Assembly: GCA_022414725.1 (NCBI GenBank)
Contig: CM039463.1
Location: 32,071,579 to 32,135,578 of the forward strand
Source: Microglena sp. YARC
Taxonomy: Eukaryota > Chlorophyta > Chlorophyceae > Chlamydomonadales > Chlamydomonadaceae
DNA length: 64,000 bases
Reading direction: 5' to 3'
Part shown: positions 25,313-39,700 of the stretch, piece after piece
Layout of the letters: the number at the start of each line of letters is the position of its first letter
Position numbering within the stretch: position 1 is the first letter of the stretch
Program-made: the position numbers and the translations under genes
Notes under the pieces: generated by a model
The model's database searches: none
What the model saw: only the letters and a program-made list of their open reading frames with translations
Told to the model about the DNA's origin: nothing

Positions 25313-26485
25313 CTACGCACAGAGTGAGGTTTAGGTTTCAGGTTAAGGCTACAGGTAAAGGCTTTAGGGTTTCATAAAACCTGGCACAGCTGGCGCCTAA
25401 CCACAGTGTGAGCTTATTTTCCAGGTTAGACTACAGTTAAAGGCTTTCTTAAACCCTGGCACAGCTGGCAACTAACCACGGTGTGGGAGTTAGGTTCCAG
25501 GTTAAGGCTACAGTTCAAAGCTTTAGGGTTTTCTTAAACCCCTGGCACCGAACTATGGTGCGAGTGCAAAGAAAGAGAGGGCAAGACAAGCTCTATGCAG
25601 CGTCGCAAGCAACGCCAAATGGTGCGAGGTGCAAAGAGAGGGCAAGACAAGCTATATGCAGCGTCGCAAGCAACGCCAAATGGTGCGAGGTGCAAAGAGA
25701 GGGCAAGACAAGCTCTATGCAGCGTCGCAAGCAACGCCAAATGGTGCGAGGTGCAAAGAGAGGGCAAGACAAGCTATATGCAGCGTCGCAAGCAACGCCA
25801 TATGGTGCGAGGTGCAAAGAGAGGGCAAGACAAGCTCTATGCAGCGTCGCAAGCAACGCCATATGGTGCGAGGTGCAAAGAGAGGGCAAGACAAGCTCTA
25901 TGCAGCGTCGCAAGCAACGCCATATGGTGCGAGGTGCAAAGAGAGGGCAAGACAAGCTCTATGCAGCGTCGCAAGCAACGCCATATGGTGCGAGGTGCAA
26001 AGAGAGGGCAAGACAAGCTCTATGCAGCGTCGCAAGCAACGCCAAAAAAATTGGCAGAGAGTGTTCGCAACGAATCAACAGGTGGCAAGAAAGTGAGTTA
26101 GTTAAAAGGTAATGATAACGCCTGGTGGGGCTAGGTTAAGGGAGCCCGTCGTACGCGGGTGGGAGCGGTCTACTTACCTCAAACTGGACAAGCTACCATC
26201 GGGTTGATGACGACCTGCAACGCCAAGAGCGACCGAAGGGGGAGTCGAACCCTCGACTCTTCCTCCTCAAGCGATCTGGTCTAGAGTTAGTTACGAGACC
26301 GTTGGCTGACGTGTCAGGCTTCGTCTCGGTCAGACGGTCAGTCGTCCACCATGTCGGACGGACAAAATGGTAACCCTGGGGGCTCCAGCCCCCTTTAAGA
26401 GGGGGCTCAGCCAAAAAACTAGAGTAACGGAGCATGGCCGTGAAGATCCAGGGTGTGATTTTAAATTCTTCCCTAGCCTATCTCC

Positions 26486-26516
<31 letters not shown>

Positions 26517-27705
26517 ACCACACACACCACACCACCCTAACTATCATACCCACCCCCCCCCTCCCCACACACACACCGCCACCCTAACTTATCATAACCC
26601 CCCCCCCCCACACACACACACACACACACACCACCACCACACACACCACCGAAGCTGACAGGGCAATCTAGGAGAGGACTTTCCTGACTTCAAGTATGAA
26701 GGTTTAGCTGGATAGCGAATTGTGTCGATGTGGGTCTGAGCCCTGGGATCACGATTCGCATCTCAGGTATCGGACATTTAGACAAAACGGGGTCTGAAGT
26801 AGCGATCCGGAAAGGTGACGGGGGGGGGGAATCACTGCCCAGTGCTTTGCGGATGTCCGTAGTGTTTCTGTTTGGCGGCGCCCCTTCATAACAACAGCAT
26901 CAGCACAACACCCACCACCAACATCAGCACCACCAGTATTATAGCCAATATGGGCACCACCAGCATCAGCACCACCAGCATTAACACCAGCATCACCACC
27001 ACCACCACCAACAGCATTAGCACCAACATCAACACCACCAGCACCAGCTAAGGGGCGGTTTATACTGCGTTTGGCTTAGCTTAAGCTTTTGGTCCGATTG
27101 TGGTCCTGGCCAAAAGCGAACCAAAAGCTAAATCGCCAGCAAAATCTGTCCAATGAGACAAGAATTGTGATCCGATTTTGCTTTTGACTATGCTTTAGAT
27201 TTCAACTTACATCAAGTTTTTTCCTAAACCCCAGGCCCTACCTCTCATGTAACATTCATGGTGATGATGGCACTTCCGTGTGCCCATAAACTAATTGTTT
27301 TGTCTGATTTCCCTTTTCTTCCTCCACATATGGCGCATGGTTATGGGAGCAACACCAGTAGATAGGCCCTTTCAAACTATACAAAATGCACCCTGCGTTG
27401 ACCCCCTAATTACTATTGCATGGGGAGATAATGGCCTCCAAGTGGGTTCAGGAGCCGGCGGGGGGGTGGGTGGGTGGTACACTCAGCCCTCTGTAGGAAA
27501 AAAGGGCATGGGGTCTGAGGATTTTATTTCTGCCCCCCCTTCCCCCCCCTCCCCTCGGTAAAACATTATGTTTTCACATCTGAAAGTTGTAACGCATACT
27601 TATTTGATAACTAATTCCGTTTTCTGAAAATAAGGAAGATGGACAAGGAGCTTGTTAAAAAATTCGATACAGTTTATCCGATGAGGCAGCATCCCTTGTA
27701 GAGGT

Positions 27706-27761
<56 letters not shown>

Positions 27762-30700
27762 TATGATTTGGTAGAGTTCCGTGAGTTTGTAAAACACCCC
27801 TCACAATATAAGGCGCACCCCTAGGGATTCGAACCCCGCACCTTCTGCCTGATTTCAAAGAACTCAACCATTGAGCCAATCGTCGAAACGGAAGATTGTT
27901 TGTGGAGTGGTACATAACCACAGTGCGAGGTTTAGGTTTCAGGTCCTAAGGTTTAAGTTGAAGTTTTTCTAAACCCTGGCTCTAACCATTGCACACAAAG
28001 TTCTGGGTTTGTTTGAATTTTGGCGGTCGTGGTGGTGTCGTCGCGTAACCAACTTAACCGACTCCCCGCCCAGCCAATTCCCGCTCAGCCAATTCCCGCT
28101 TTTAATCCCTCCTGCTTCAACTTCTGCCTGATTTGGCCTCCTGCGAATTCTGTCTTATGCAACCTGCACTAACCATTGCACTCCAGGTTCAGGGTTTGTT
28201 TGAATTTTGAGGTTTAAAGACTTCAGAGCGACAGGTGGCAACGGAGATGAGTGCACCAGCTCCGGAACCAACTGTGGTACATGAGGAAAACGTGGTGTCC
28301 GATTGGTGAATGTATTGGGTCATATGCGTCATACACCACAACTGAATGTAGCGGATTGAAGCCAGCAGGGTATACAACAGGCCAGAAAGGCCCAGGGTTG
28401 GACCAGGCGGACAAAACAGACTATCAGACAACGGGGTGATTCCGGGGGCTAACGCCCCCCAAAAGGGGGGGACTCCTCCAAAAATGCAGACAGACAGACA
28501 GACACTTGGACGAAGCGGTGACCCCAGAAGGGACTCCCCCAAAAATGCAGACAGACAGACAGACAGACACTTGGACGAAGCGGTGACCCCAGAAGGGGAG
28601 GCTCCACCAAAAATGCAGACATCTGTCAGTGGTATGAGGGAAATCACACGTGGGGTGGTTGCCCTGGGATGGTGCGTCAGGAACAGGGTTTTCTTGACGA
28701 TGCTGCTTGTAGCACACATGCTAAATTTTGCACCTTGGTGTTTTGGGGGTGCTACGTTAGTGCCTCTTAAGCTCAATTTGGGGGGCCAAGAGGCTACTAG
28801 TAGCACCCCAATTGCAGCCAGTAGCACCATAGTAAGACACTGCTCCATTTCCTTGGGAAGTCCCTGACTAAGTCCAATACCATGAATTGTGGTGGCCGGA
28901 TTGACGAAGCTCCATAAATGATGAACTGCTTGAAAAAGTACTCTACATAATAGACTGATTTAAAATGCAAACAAACGGAATCAGCAGCAGGAGAAGAGTA
29001 TGCCACACACACACATATATAATCCCCCCCACCCTCCCCCCCACACATGGACACACTCCCTTTCTACCCCCTCCACACCTTCATAGCCCTCCACCCCAGT
29101 CCTACCTCTGCCGCCAGCAGCCCACTCCTTCTGCACCAACCACCCTGCTGCGAGTGTGCATGCCTGTAGCTACTTCACGCTAGCCTCAACCCACCCACCT
29201 ACACACCCCTCCACCCCTGCCCTACCTGTGCTGCCGCCGCAGTCAGCAGCAAACTCCCGCTGCTTCAAACCCCACTGCGAGTTTGCGGGGATGTAGCTTC
29301 TTTACCCTAGCCTCAGCCAACCCACCTACACACCCCTCCACCCCTGCCCTACCTGTGCCGCCGCCAGCAGCAGCCAACGCCGCAACGCCAGTGCCAACCC
29401 CCACTGCTCCAACCACCCCGCTGCGAGTGTGCAAGCCTGTAGCTACTTCACGCTAGCCTCAACCCACCCACCCACCTACATACCCCTCCACCCCTGCCCT
29501 ACCTGTGCCGCCGCCGCAGCCAGCAGTAAACTCCCGCTGCTTCAACCCCCACTGCAAGTTTGCGGGGATGTAGCTTCTTCACCCTAGCCTCAGCCAACCC
29601 ACCTACACACCCCTCCACCCCTGCCCTACCTGTGCCGCCGCCAGCAGCCAACGCCGCAACGCCAGTGCGAGTGTGCCAGCCTGTGGCTACTTCACGCTAA
29701 CCCCAACAGCCCACCTACCCCTCCACCACTGCTCTACCTGAGCCACCGCTGCCAGCAGCCAAAGCGGTAACGCCAGGGCCAACTCCTACTGGAAGTGTGC
29801 CGGCCTGTGGCTTCTTCAGGCTAGCCTCAACCCACCCACCTACATAGCCCTGCCCTACCTGTGCCGCCGTTGCCAGCAAGCCGGGCACCACCACCACCAC
29901 TACCACCACCAGCCAGCAAGCCGTAAAGCCAGTGCCAACCCCCACTGCTTCAACCACCCCTGCTACGAGTGTGCAGGCCTGTAGCTTCTTCCAGCTAACC
30001 TCAACCCACCCACCTACATATCCCTGCCCTACCGGTGCCGCCCTTGTAGCCAACGCCGGTGCCACCCCCCCTGCTACGAACTGCGGGCATGAAGCTTCTT
30101 CTTGCTAATCTCAATCCACCCACCCACCCACCTACATACCCCTGCCCTACCTGCGCCGCCGTTGCCAGCAGCCAACGCCGTGAAGCCGGTGCCAACCCCA
30201 ACTGCTCCAACCACCCCTGCTACGAGTGTGCAGGCCTGTAGCTTCTTCAAGCTAACCTCAACCCTCCCACCTACACACCCCTCCACCCCTGCCCTACCTG
30301 TGCCACCAGCAGCAGCCAACGCCGGTGCCGACTCCCGCTGATCCAACCACCCCTGCTACGAGTGAGCATGCCTGTAGCTTCTTTAGGCTAACCTCAACCT
30401 TCCCACCTACACACCCCTCCACCCCTGCCCTACCTGAGCCGCCGCTGCCAGCAGCCAACGCCGCAACGCCGGTGCCGACTCCCGCTGATCCAACCACCCC
30501 TGCTACGAGTGAGCATGCCTGTAGCTTCTTTAGGCTAACCTCAACCCTCCCACCTACACACCCCTGCCCTACCTGAGCCGCCGCTGCCAGCAGCCAACGC
30601 CGCAACGCCGGTGCCGACTCCCGCTGATCCAACCACCCCTGCTGCGAGTGAGCATGCCTGTAGCTTCTTTAGGCTAACCTCAACCCTCCCACGTACACAC

Positions 30701-33700
30701 CCCTCCACCCCTGCCCTACCTGTGCCACCAGCAGCAGCCAACGCCGCAACGCCGGTGCCGACTCCCGCTGCTCCAACCACCCCTGCTGCGAGTGTGCCAG
30801 CCTGTAGCTTCTTCAAGCTAACCTCAACCCTCCCACCTACACACCCCTCCACCCCTGCCCTACCTGAGCCACCAGCAGCAGCCAACGCCGCAACGCCGGT
30901 GCAGACTCCCGCTGATCCAACCACCCCTGCTACGAGTGAGCATGCCTGTAGCTTCTTTAGGCTAACCTCAACCCTCCCACCTACACACCCCTCCACCCCT
31001 GCCCTACCTGAGCCGCCGCTGCCAGCAGCCAACGCCGCAACGCCGGTGCAGACTCCCGCCGATCCAACCACCCCTGCTGCGAGTGTGCCAGCCTGTAGCT
31101 TCTTCACGCTGGCCTCAAGGGACTCCAGCTTGGGCTCTACCCGCTCTAACAGTCCACTGTGCGCTTCCTCAGCTAGCCTGCCCACCTCCTCGAGCTTGGC
31201 CTGGGTGGCCGAATTGTCGTCCCTGGTTATCCATGCAAATAAAAAAGTAATGAGCCACCATGGCGGTTGACAGCAACCGCGAGCACTAAAGTGCATCCGT
31301 AGGGATTTGAACCTTGCACCTTCATCATGTCAACGACCTCTACCATTTAGCCATTCGTCAAAACAGATTTTATACATGCATGTATGATGAGATTGGATGA
31401 AGTATATTTTGATCAGAATGCTTGGATTTTTATTGCGTTGATGATGATGATGATTACATGGTTTCATTGTTTTGATGATGATGATTAGGTTATTTAGGTA
31501 TAGATTATTTCAGGCCCTTCTGGGCTATTTCGGGCTATATAACTAGCGGAAATGACAGAATTGCTTTGAGCGCTAAGCTTCTACCCCCCCCCCTTCCGTC
31601 TCGAACCCTATATATATTATATATGTATATTGGCCCTGCGCTATAACCGCCCTACAGCATCTGTCTGTTCCACCAGATGCTCCAAACCCAGGGTATATAT
31701 ATGCATTGATTATATTGGCCCTGCTCAATACCCGCCCTACAGCATTTGTCTGTTCCACCAGCTGCCACATATACAGGGTGTATGCATATCACATTTATTT
31801 TATATTACATATGGATTTATTATTTATCATATTGGCCCTGCTCTATACTCACCCTAGAGCATCTGTCTGTTCCACCAGATGCTCCAAACCCAGGGTATAT
31901 ATATGCATTGATTATATTGGCCCTGCTCTATACCCGCCCTACAGCATTTGTCTGTTCCACCAGCTGCCACATATACAGGGTGTATGCATATCACATTTAT
32001 TTTATATTACATATGAATTTATTATTTATCATATTGGCCCTGCTCTATACCCACCCTAGAGCATCTGTCTGTTCCACCAGATGCTCCAAACCCAGGGTAT
32101 ATATATGCATTGATTATATTGGCCCTGCTCTATACCCGCCCTACAGCATTTGTCTGTTCCACCAGCTGCCCCAAACCCAGGGTATATATATGCATTGATT
32201 ATATTGCCCCTGCTCTATACCATCCATATAGCATTTGTCTGTTCCACCAGCTGCCCCAAACCCAGGGTATATATATGCATTGATTATATTGGCCCTGCTC
32301 TATACCATCCATATAGCATTTGTCTGTTCCACCAGCTGCCACATACACAGGGTGTATACATACCATATTTATTTTATATTACATATTAATTAATTATATA
32401 TCATATTGGCCCTGCTCTATACCCACCCTAGAGCATTTGTCTGTTCCACCAGATGCTCCATACACAGGGTGTATACATATCATATTTATTTCATATTACA
32501 TATTAATTGATTACATATCATAATGGCCCCGCTCTATACCTACCCTAGAGCATTTTTCTGTTTTACCAGCTGCTCCATACCCTGGGAGTATACATATCAT
32601 ATTGATTGTACATTATATATTGTGTTTATTATATACAACATTGCCCCTGCTCTATACCCACCCTTGGACATTTGTCAGCTGCACAAGCTGCTCAATACCT
32701 AGAGTATATATACATATATATATTATATTGTATTGATTATATATGAAATTGGCCCTGCCCTATACCCACCCTAGAGCATTCGTCAGCTCCACCAGCTGCT
32801 CCATATCCAAGACCTTCAGTTGCAGCGACTCTAGGTATTCTCCAAGCTCCACAGTCCTAACCTCAATAGCGTCAATGGACTCTAACTTGGACTGGAGAAA
32901 CGCAGCGTTAACTGGAGGCTGGGTGGGGGCGGTGACGGCAGGAGAAGGAGCCTCTCTTGTTGCAACTGAGTTAATAGCAGCAGCTTGTAGCATCTTTACA
33001 CTTGCCTCAAGCTCATCTAGCTTCGACTGGAGCAACGCAGGGTTAACTGGAGGCTGAGTGGGGTCGGTGACGGCAGAAGAAGGAGCCTCTCTCGTCGCAA
33101 CAGAGTTACTAGCAGCAGCGGCGGCAGCTTGTAGCATCTTAACGCTTGCCTCAAGCTCCTCTAGCTTGGCAGCCTCTCTTGTTCCAACAGATTTACCAGC
33201 AGCAGTAGCAGTAGCAGCAGCAGTAGCTTGTAGCATTTTTACGCTTGCCTCAAGCTCCTCTAGCTTCGGATCAACTCGATCTATGAGCCCTCGGTAGGCA
33301 TCGCGAGCGAACTCCTCGGTGACCTCTCTGCGCGCCTCTTGGGCGGCATCGTCAAGCCTGGGTACTCATGACGATGATGGTGGTGGTGATGATGATGATG
33401 GTGGTGATAATGATGGTGGTGGTGGTGATGATGATGATGGTGGTGATGATAATGATGGTGGTGGTGATAATGATGATGGTGGTGATGATGAAGCTGCGAA
33501 CTCCTTGGTGACCTCAATGTGCACCTCTTGGGCAGCATCGTCAAGCCTGGGTTCTCATGATGACGATGGTGTTCATGATGATGATGGTGGTGATGATAAT
33601 GATGGCGGTGATGATAATGATGGTGGTGGTGATGATAATGATGGTGGTGATGATAATGATGGTGGTGGTGATGATAATGATGGTGGTGGTGATGATAGTG

Positions 33701-36700
33701 ATGGTGGGGGTGATGATGTTGGTGATGACAATGATGGTGGTGATGACAATGATGGTGGTGATGACAATGATGGTGGTGATGATAATGATGATGGTGGTGA
33801 TGATAATGATGATGGTGGTGATGATAATGATGGTGGTGGTGATGATAGTGATGGTGGTGATAATAATGATGTTGTTGGTGATGATAATGATGTTGTTGGT
33901 GATAATAATGATGGTGGTGGTGATGATAATGGTGGTGGTGATGATGCTGATGGTGGTGATGATGCTGATGGTGATGGTGATGCTGATGATGCTGATGGTG
34001 ATGGTGATGCTGATGGTGATAATGATGGTGATGCTGGTGGTGGTGGTGGTGCTGCTGATGGTAGTGATAATGATGATGATGATGATGATGATAATAGTGA
34101 TGGTACTGTGAAATCCTTGGTGACCTCCATGCGTGCCTCGTTGGCGGCATCTTCAAGCCTGAGTTTCTTATGATGATGGTGGTGCTGATGATACTGATGC
34201 TGTTGCAATTGAACGTGGAGATGATAATGTGATGATGCAGATGGTGGTGATGACAACAATGATGATGGTGATGTGATGATGATGATGGTAGTGGTGACGA
34301 CGATGCAGATGGTGATGGTGGTGATGATGATGATGATGATTGTGGTGGTAATGATGGTGATGATGGTGGTGGTGATGATGGTGATGATGATGATGATGAT
34401 ACTGATGATCTTATGATTATGAGCGTGGTGGTGATGATGTGATGATGATGATGATGACAAGTTTGATGATGCCATGATGCCATGATGTTGATGTTGATGA
34501 TAATGGTGATGGCAGTGGTGGTGGTGATGATGATGGTGATGATGGTGATGATGGTGGTGGTGGTGATGGTGGTGATGATGATGGTGATGATGGTGGTGAT
34601 GGTGGTGATGATGGTGATGATGATATGATAATGATATGATAATGAAAGTGGTGGTGGTGATGTCATGATGATGGTGATGATGGTGATGATGGTGGTGATG
34701 ATGATGGTGGTGATGGTGGTGATGATGGTGGTGATGATGGTGGTGATGGTGGTGATGATGGTGATGATGATGTGATAATGATATGATAATGAAAGTGGTG
34801 GTGGTGATGTCATGATGATGTTGATGCCATGATGCGATGATGATGATGATGATGATGATGATGCTGGTGTTGATGGTCGTACTGATGATAGTGATGATGG
34901 TGGTGATGATGGTGGTGATGCTAATGGTGATGATACTGATGATGATATGATAATGAACGTAGTGGTGAAGATGTGATTATTATGATGCTGCTGCTGATGT
35001 TGATGATACCATAATGCAATGATGTGATGATGATGATGATGGTGGTAGTGATGAGATTATCGTGTATACCGATTGGCCCCCAAAACTATGAAATTAAAAT
35101 CGCGGTCGCTGTCAACCGCCATGGTTGCACTGTCCAGGTCAAGTAGCAGCACTTTCTCCACCGCTGCAAGACAGGGCCCCCTTAATACCACGCCCCACCA
35201 GGCTTTATCGTTACTCTTTCATTACCCTGTTGGACTCCAAATGAGGAAGAATAGAAACATGGTAAAGCGAGAGTAACAATGCTAGGGGTCGGTTATGTTA
35301 GTTAATGTGTAATATTATATAATATGAGTGAATAAATAATATTATGTAATATTAGTCGGACGAGCCGTCTCACCAGAATTTTGAATGTATTTGAAAAACT
35401 AATATTATTGTTACACTGTAATAATATTAGTTAATATTAGTTTTTCGGATACTAATATTAGTTACCGTTCCCTACACAATGCACTTACATTCCGCTTGAC
35501 TGATCTGCCAGATGCGTCTCAATATGCTTAACTTTCAGCTGCAGTGTCTTCAGGTCAATTGCTGTATCCTTGTTGCGAGACTCCGACAACTGCAAAGCAG
35601 CAAGCTTCGTTTCCATTGCCTTAATGTTGTCTGACGATACCCCTGTTGACTGCAATGACAAAAGCTTGGCTTCCATTGCCCTCGTGCTGTCTGACGATAT
35701 CCCTGGTGACTGCAATGACGCAAGCTTGGTTTCCATAGCCTTAATTCTGTCCGACAATACACCTGATGACTGCAATGAAACGAGGTTGGCTTCCATTGCC
35801 TTCATGCTGTCCGACGATGCCCCTGATGACTGCAATGACGCAAGCTGTGTTTCCATTGCTTTAATTCTGTCCGACGATACCCCTGATAACTGAAGGGCAG
35901 CAAGCTTTGTTTCCGTTGCCTTGAGTCTGTCCGACGACACCCCCGATGACTGCAATGACACAAGCTTTGCCTCTATGGTATCCATACGCTGCATTGCCTC
36001 TACACTGCCCGCTGATGCTGCCTCGATCGAGCGCTTGGCATTGTACTGAGCCTGAAGAATTGTCATGTTAGGGCACATGTGAGGCAGAGAGACATAGAGA
36101 CAGGGAGAAAGACACACACTCAGACGCAGCAGTGGTTTGCAAATGGAAAACCCACAGTAACCATTCCCCAGTGCAAGCGAACGGGAAGGTTCTTTCAACC
36201 TCATCCCCGTGGCAAGGTGCAACAATTTTGCGAAGATACCCATAGCACTGGAAATGGGTTGGAACCAGTGTCTTTACGCAGCACCATGGTTCTCTTAGCA
36301 ACCTTTGGAGTGTTACTAGCAGCCTTTTTGCCACCAAATGGAAATGAATCAGTGTCTTTACGCAGCACCATGGTTCTCTTAGCGACCTTTGGAGTGTTAC
36401 TAGCAGCATTTCTGCCACCAAATGGGTTGGAACCAGTGTCTTTACGCAGCACGATAGTTCTCTTATCGACCTTTGGAGTGCTACTAGCAGCCTTTAGCCA
36501 CCAAATGGGAATGAACCAGTGTCTTTACGCAGCACCATGGTTCTCTCAGCGACCTTTGGAGTGTTACTAGCAGCCTTTTTGCCACCAAATGGAAATGAAC
36601 CAGTGTCTTTACGCAGCACCATGGTTCTCTTAGCGACCTTTGGAGTGCTACTAGCAGCCTTTTTACCACCAAATAATAATGAATCAGTGTCTTTACGCAG

Positions 36701-39700
36701 CACCATGGTTCTCTTAGCGACCTTTGGAGTGTTACTAGCAGCCTTTAGCAACCAAATAGGAATGAATCAGTGTCTTTACGCAGCACCATGGTTCTCTTAG
36801 CGACCTTCAGAGTTATACCACCAGCCTTTTTGCCACCAAATGGCAATGAATCAGTGTCTTTACGCAGCACCATGGTTCACTTAGCGACCTTTAGAGTGCT
36901 ACTAGCAGCCTTTTTGCCACCAATTGGGAATGAATCAGTGTCTTTACGCAGCACTATGGTTCTCTCAGCGACCTTTGGAGTGTTACTAGCAGCCTTTTTT
37001 GCCACAATTTGGGAATGAATCAGTGTCTTTACGCAGCACCATGGTTCTTGTAGCGACCTTTGGAGTGCTACTAGCAGTGTCGGTACTCAGCACTATGATT
37101 CTCCTGGTGAACTTTGGAGTGTTACTAGCAGCCTCTTTGCCACCAATTGGGAATGAATCAGTGTCTTTACGCAGCACCATGGTTCTTGTAGCGACCTTTG
37201 GAGTGTTACTAGCAGCCTTTTTACCACCAAATAATAATGAATCAGTGTCTTTACGCAGCACCATGGTCCTCGTAGCGACCTTTGAAGTGCTACTAGCAGC
37301 CTTTTGCCACCAAAAAGCATCGCCAACAGGCTTTAATGTAGCACCCCAAAAACACCATTCATAAAGCAGGACCTGACGCCACCATCACTACCGTGACCAC
37401 CACCATCACAACTGCATGTATACTGCTTTTCAGCTGGTCCACCCACCTAGTGCATCTTGACAATCAGTCCCTGGATTCTAGTTGCACACAGCGGGACCAG
37501 ACACCACCAACACCATCACTACCATCACCACCACCTGTATGCAGCTTTTCAGCTGGTCCACCCACCTCGTGCAGCTTGCCATCCAGCCCCTGGATTTTAG
37601 TTTCATACAACAGGACCTGTCGCTTCAAGGAACCAAGTTGTGGTTCCAAATCTCCTAGGGCTTGTTGGGCCTGCAAGAGGAATACAGCATGCAAATAAGG
37701 TTGGAATCCGCCTTCCAGGGGTAGGGAACGGGCTGCTACTTTTCCTGGTCTTTTGCTGGGCCTGCAAGAGGAATGCAGCATGCATGTATGTATGTATGTA
37801 TGTTTAGGGAGCAGCAAATGTAAGTGTGTATGTTTAGGGACCGGCAAATTATATGATGTTGACCAAATGCGAGTATGATATCATGTGATATCATACAAAT
37901 TGCATCACATGATATTGTTTTTAAATGGTAACTTTAGCCGAGTCTGACTGCCGGCATCATATGATATCATATGATATCATACTGCTGTTCCCTATGTATG
38001 TTGTATGTTGTTACAGTCCATGGGGTACCAAATAGGCTAAAGGGACTTGCTGAACCGTGATTCTAGGAGGGCAAAAAAGAAAAAGCACTGCTGAACTGAA
38101 CCCCGAACAATTTTTTGAACGTAGGAGGCCCTGAGTTCGTGCTACCGTGATAATTTGTTTTAACGATTCGCTGGGCCTCCAAGAGGAATACAGTAAAAGA
38201 AATAGGTAGCCCAAAGGAAACACACAGCAAAAGAAAAAGGTAGGCGCAGGCGGAACACTGCAAACTGACTAGATGAGCTCAAGCAGAACATGGCAATTTG
38301 ACTAGATGAGTGCAGGGAGAGGAGGAATATGACCAATGTAGGGTACAAAACACACACTATAATAACTAGGTGGGCACAAGGAAAGCATAAGGAATGGGAA
38401 CGTGCCAGGTGAACACAGCAAACTGACTAGATGAGCTCAAGTAGAATGTGGCGATTTGCTACATGAGCACAGGAATCAAGGGACAGGAAAATGGAATAGG
38501 TAAGCACAAGAAGAAACACACAAAGTGACTAGATGAGCTTAAGTAGAACATGATAATTTGACTAGCTGAGCGCAGGAAAAAAGCAGCAAAATGGAGTAGG
38601 TCAGCACAAGAAGAAAACTGCAAATTGACTAGATGAGCTCTATTAGAACATGACAATTTGACTTGCTGGGCGCAGGAAAAAGCAGCAAAATGGAGTAGGT
38701 AAGCACAAGCAAAACGTTGCAAACTGACTAGGTGAGCTCGAGTAGAACATGATAATTCGACTTGCTGGGCGCAGGAAGAAAGCAAGAAATAGAATGCGTA
38801 AGCATAAGAAGAACACTGCAAATTGACTAGATGAGCTCAAGTAGAACATGATAATTTGACTACCTGAGCGCAGGAAAAAAGCAGCAAAATGGAGTAGGTC
38901 AGCACAAGAAGAAAACTGCAAATTGACTAGATGAGCTCAAGTAGAACATGATAATTTGACTAGCTGAGCACAGGAAAAAAGCAGCAAAATGGAGTAGGTC
39001 AGCACAAGAAGAAAACTGCAAATTGACTAGATGAGCTCAAGTAGAACATGACAATTTGACTACCTGAGCGCAGGAAAAAAGCAGCAAAATGGAGTAGGTC
39101 AGCACAAGAAGAAAACTGCAAATTGACTAGATGAGCTCTATTAGAACATGGTAATTTGACTACCTGAGAGCAGGAAAAAAGCAGCAAAATGGAGTAGGTC
39201 AGCACAAGAAGATAGCTGTAAACTGACTAGATGAGCTCAAGTAGAACATGGGAATTTGGCTCACTAAGCGCAGGAAGAAAGCAGAAAAATGGAATACGTA
39301 AGCACAAGAAGAACACTGCAAATTGACTAGATGAGCTCAAGTAGACCATGATAATTTGACTTGCTGAGCGCAAGAAGAAAGCAGGAAAATGAAATAGGTA
39401 AGCACAAGAAGAACACTGCAAAATAACTAGGTAGGCGCAAGGCGAGCACAGCAGAAGGAAAAGGTAGGCGCAGGAAGAACACAGCGAACTGGCCAGATGA
39501 ACCCCAAAGTAGATCATAGCAATTTGGCTAGCGTTAACATGAGGATTGATGCGTACAAGAGCTCGTCTCTGTTCAAGCCCCCAGGATTCCTCCTTGAACA
39601 AACCCGAGGATAGACCCAAGATGATGCGCTTGTTAGATAAGCGTAGGAAGAAAGTAGCAATATGACCCAAAATGGGAAGAATTACACAAGAATACGCACT

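Larger units (their letters stand above)
33362..35060. repeat. GAT/GGT trinucleotide expansion in intron 9
   Basis: About 1.7 kb of GATGATGGTGGT-type repeats. Very long His-rich or Asp/Gly-rich frames across it are artefacts. It is interrupted by two exon-like islands (33487-33552 and 34106-34168). Confidence 0.9.

Noticed and set aside
25483..26112. 209-residue frame of [19 protein letters not shown] type
   Set aside because: The 61-bp array cycles through all three frames, so openness is automatic; the sequence is the end of a mobile element.
33281..34813. 510-residue open frame on the minus strand, rich in His
   Set aside because: It is a translation of GAT/GGT trinucleotide repeat; only the short exon-10-like islands within it have protein character.
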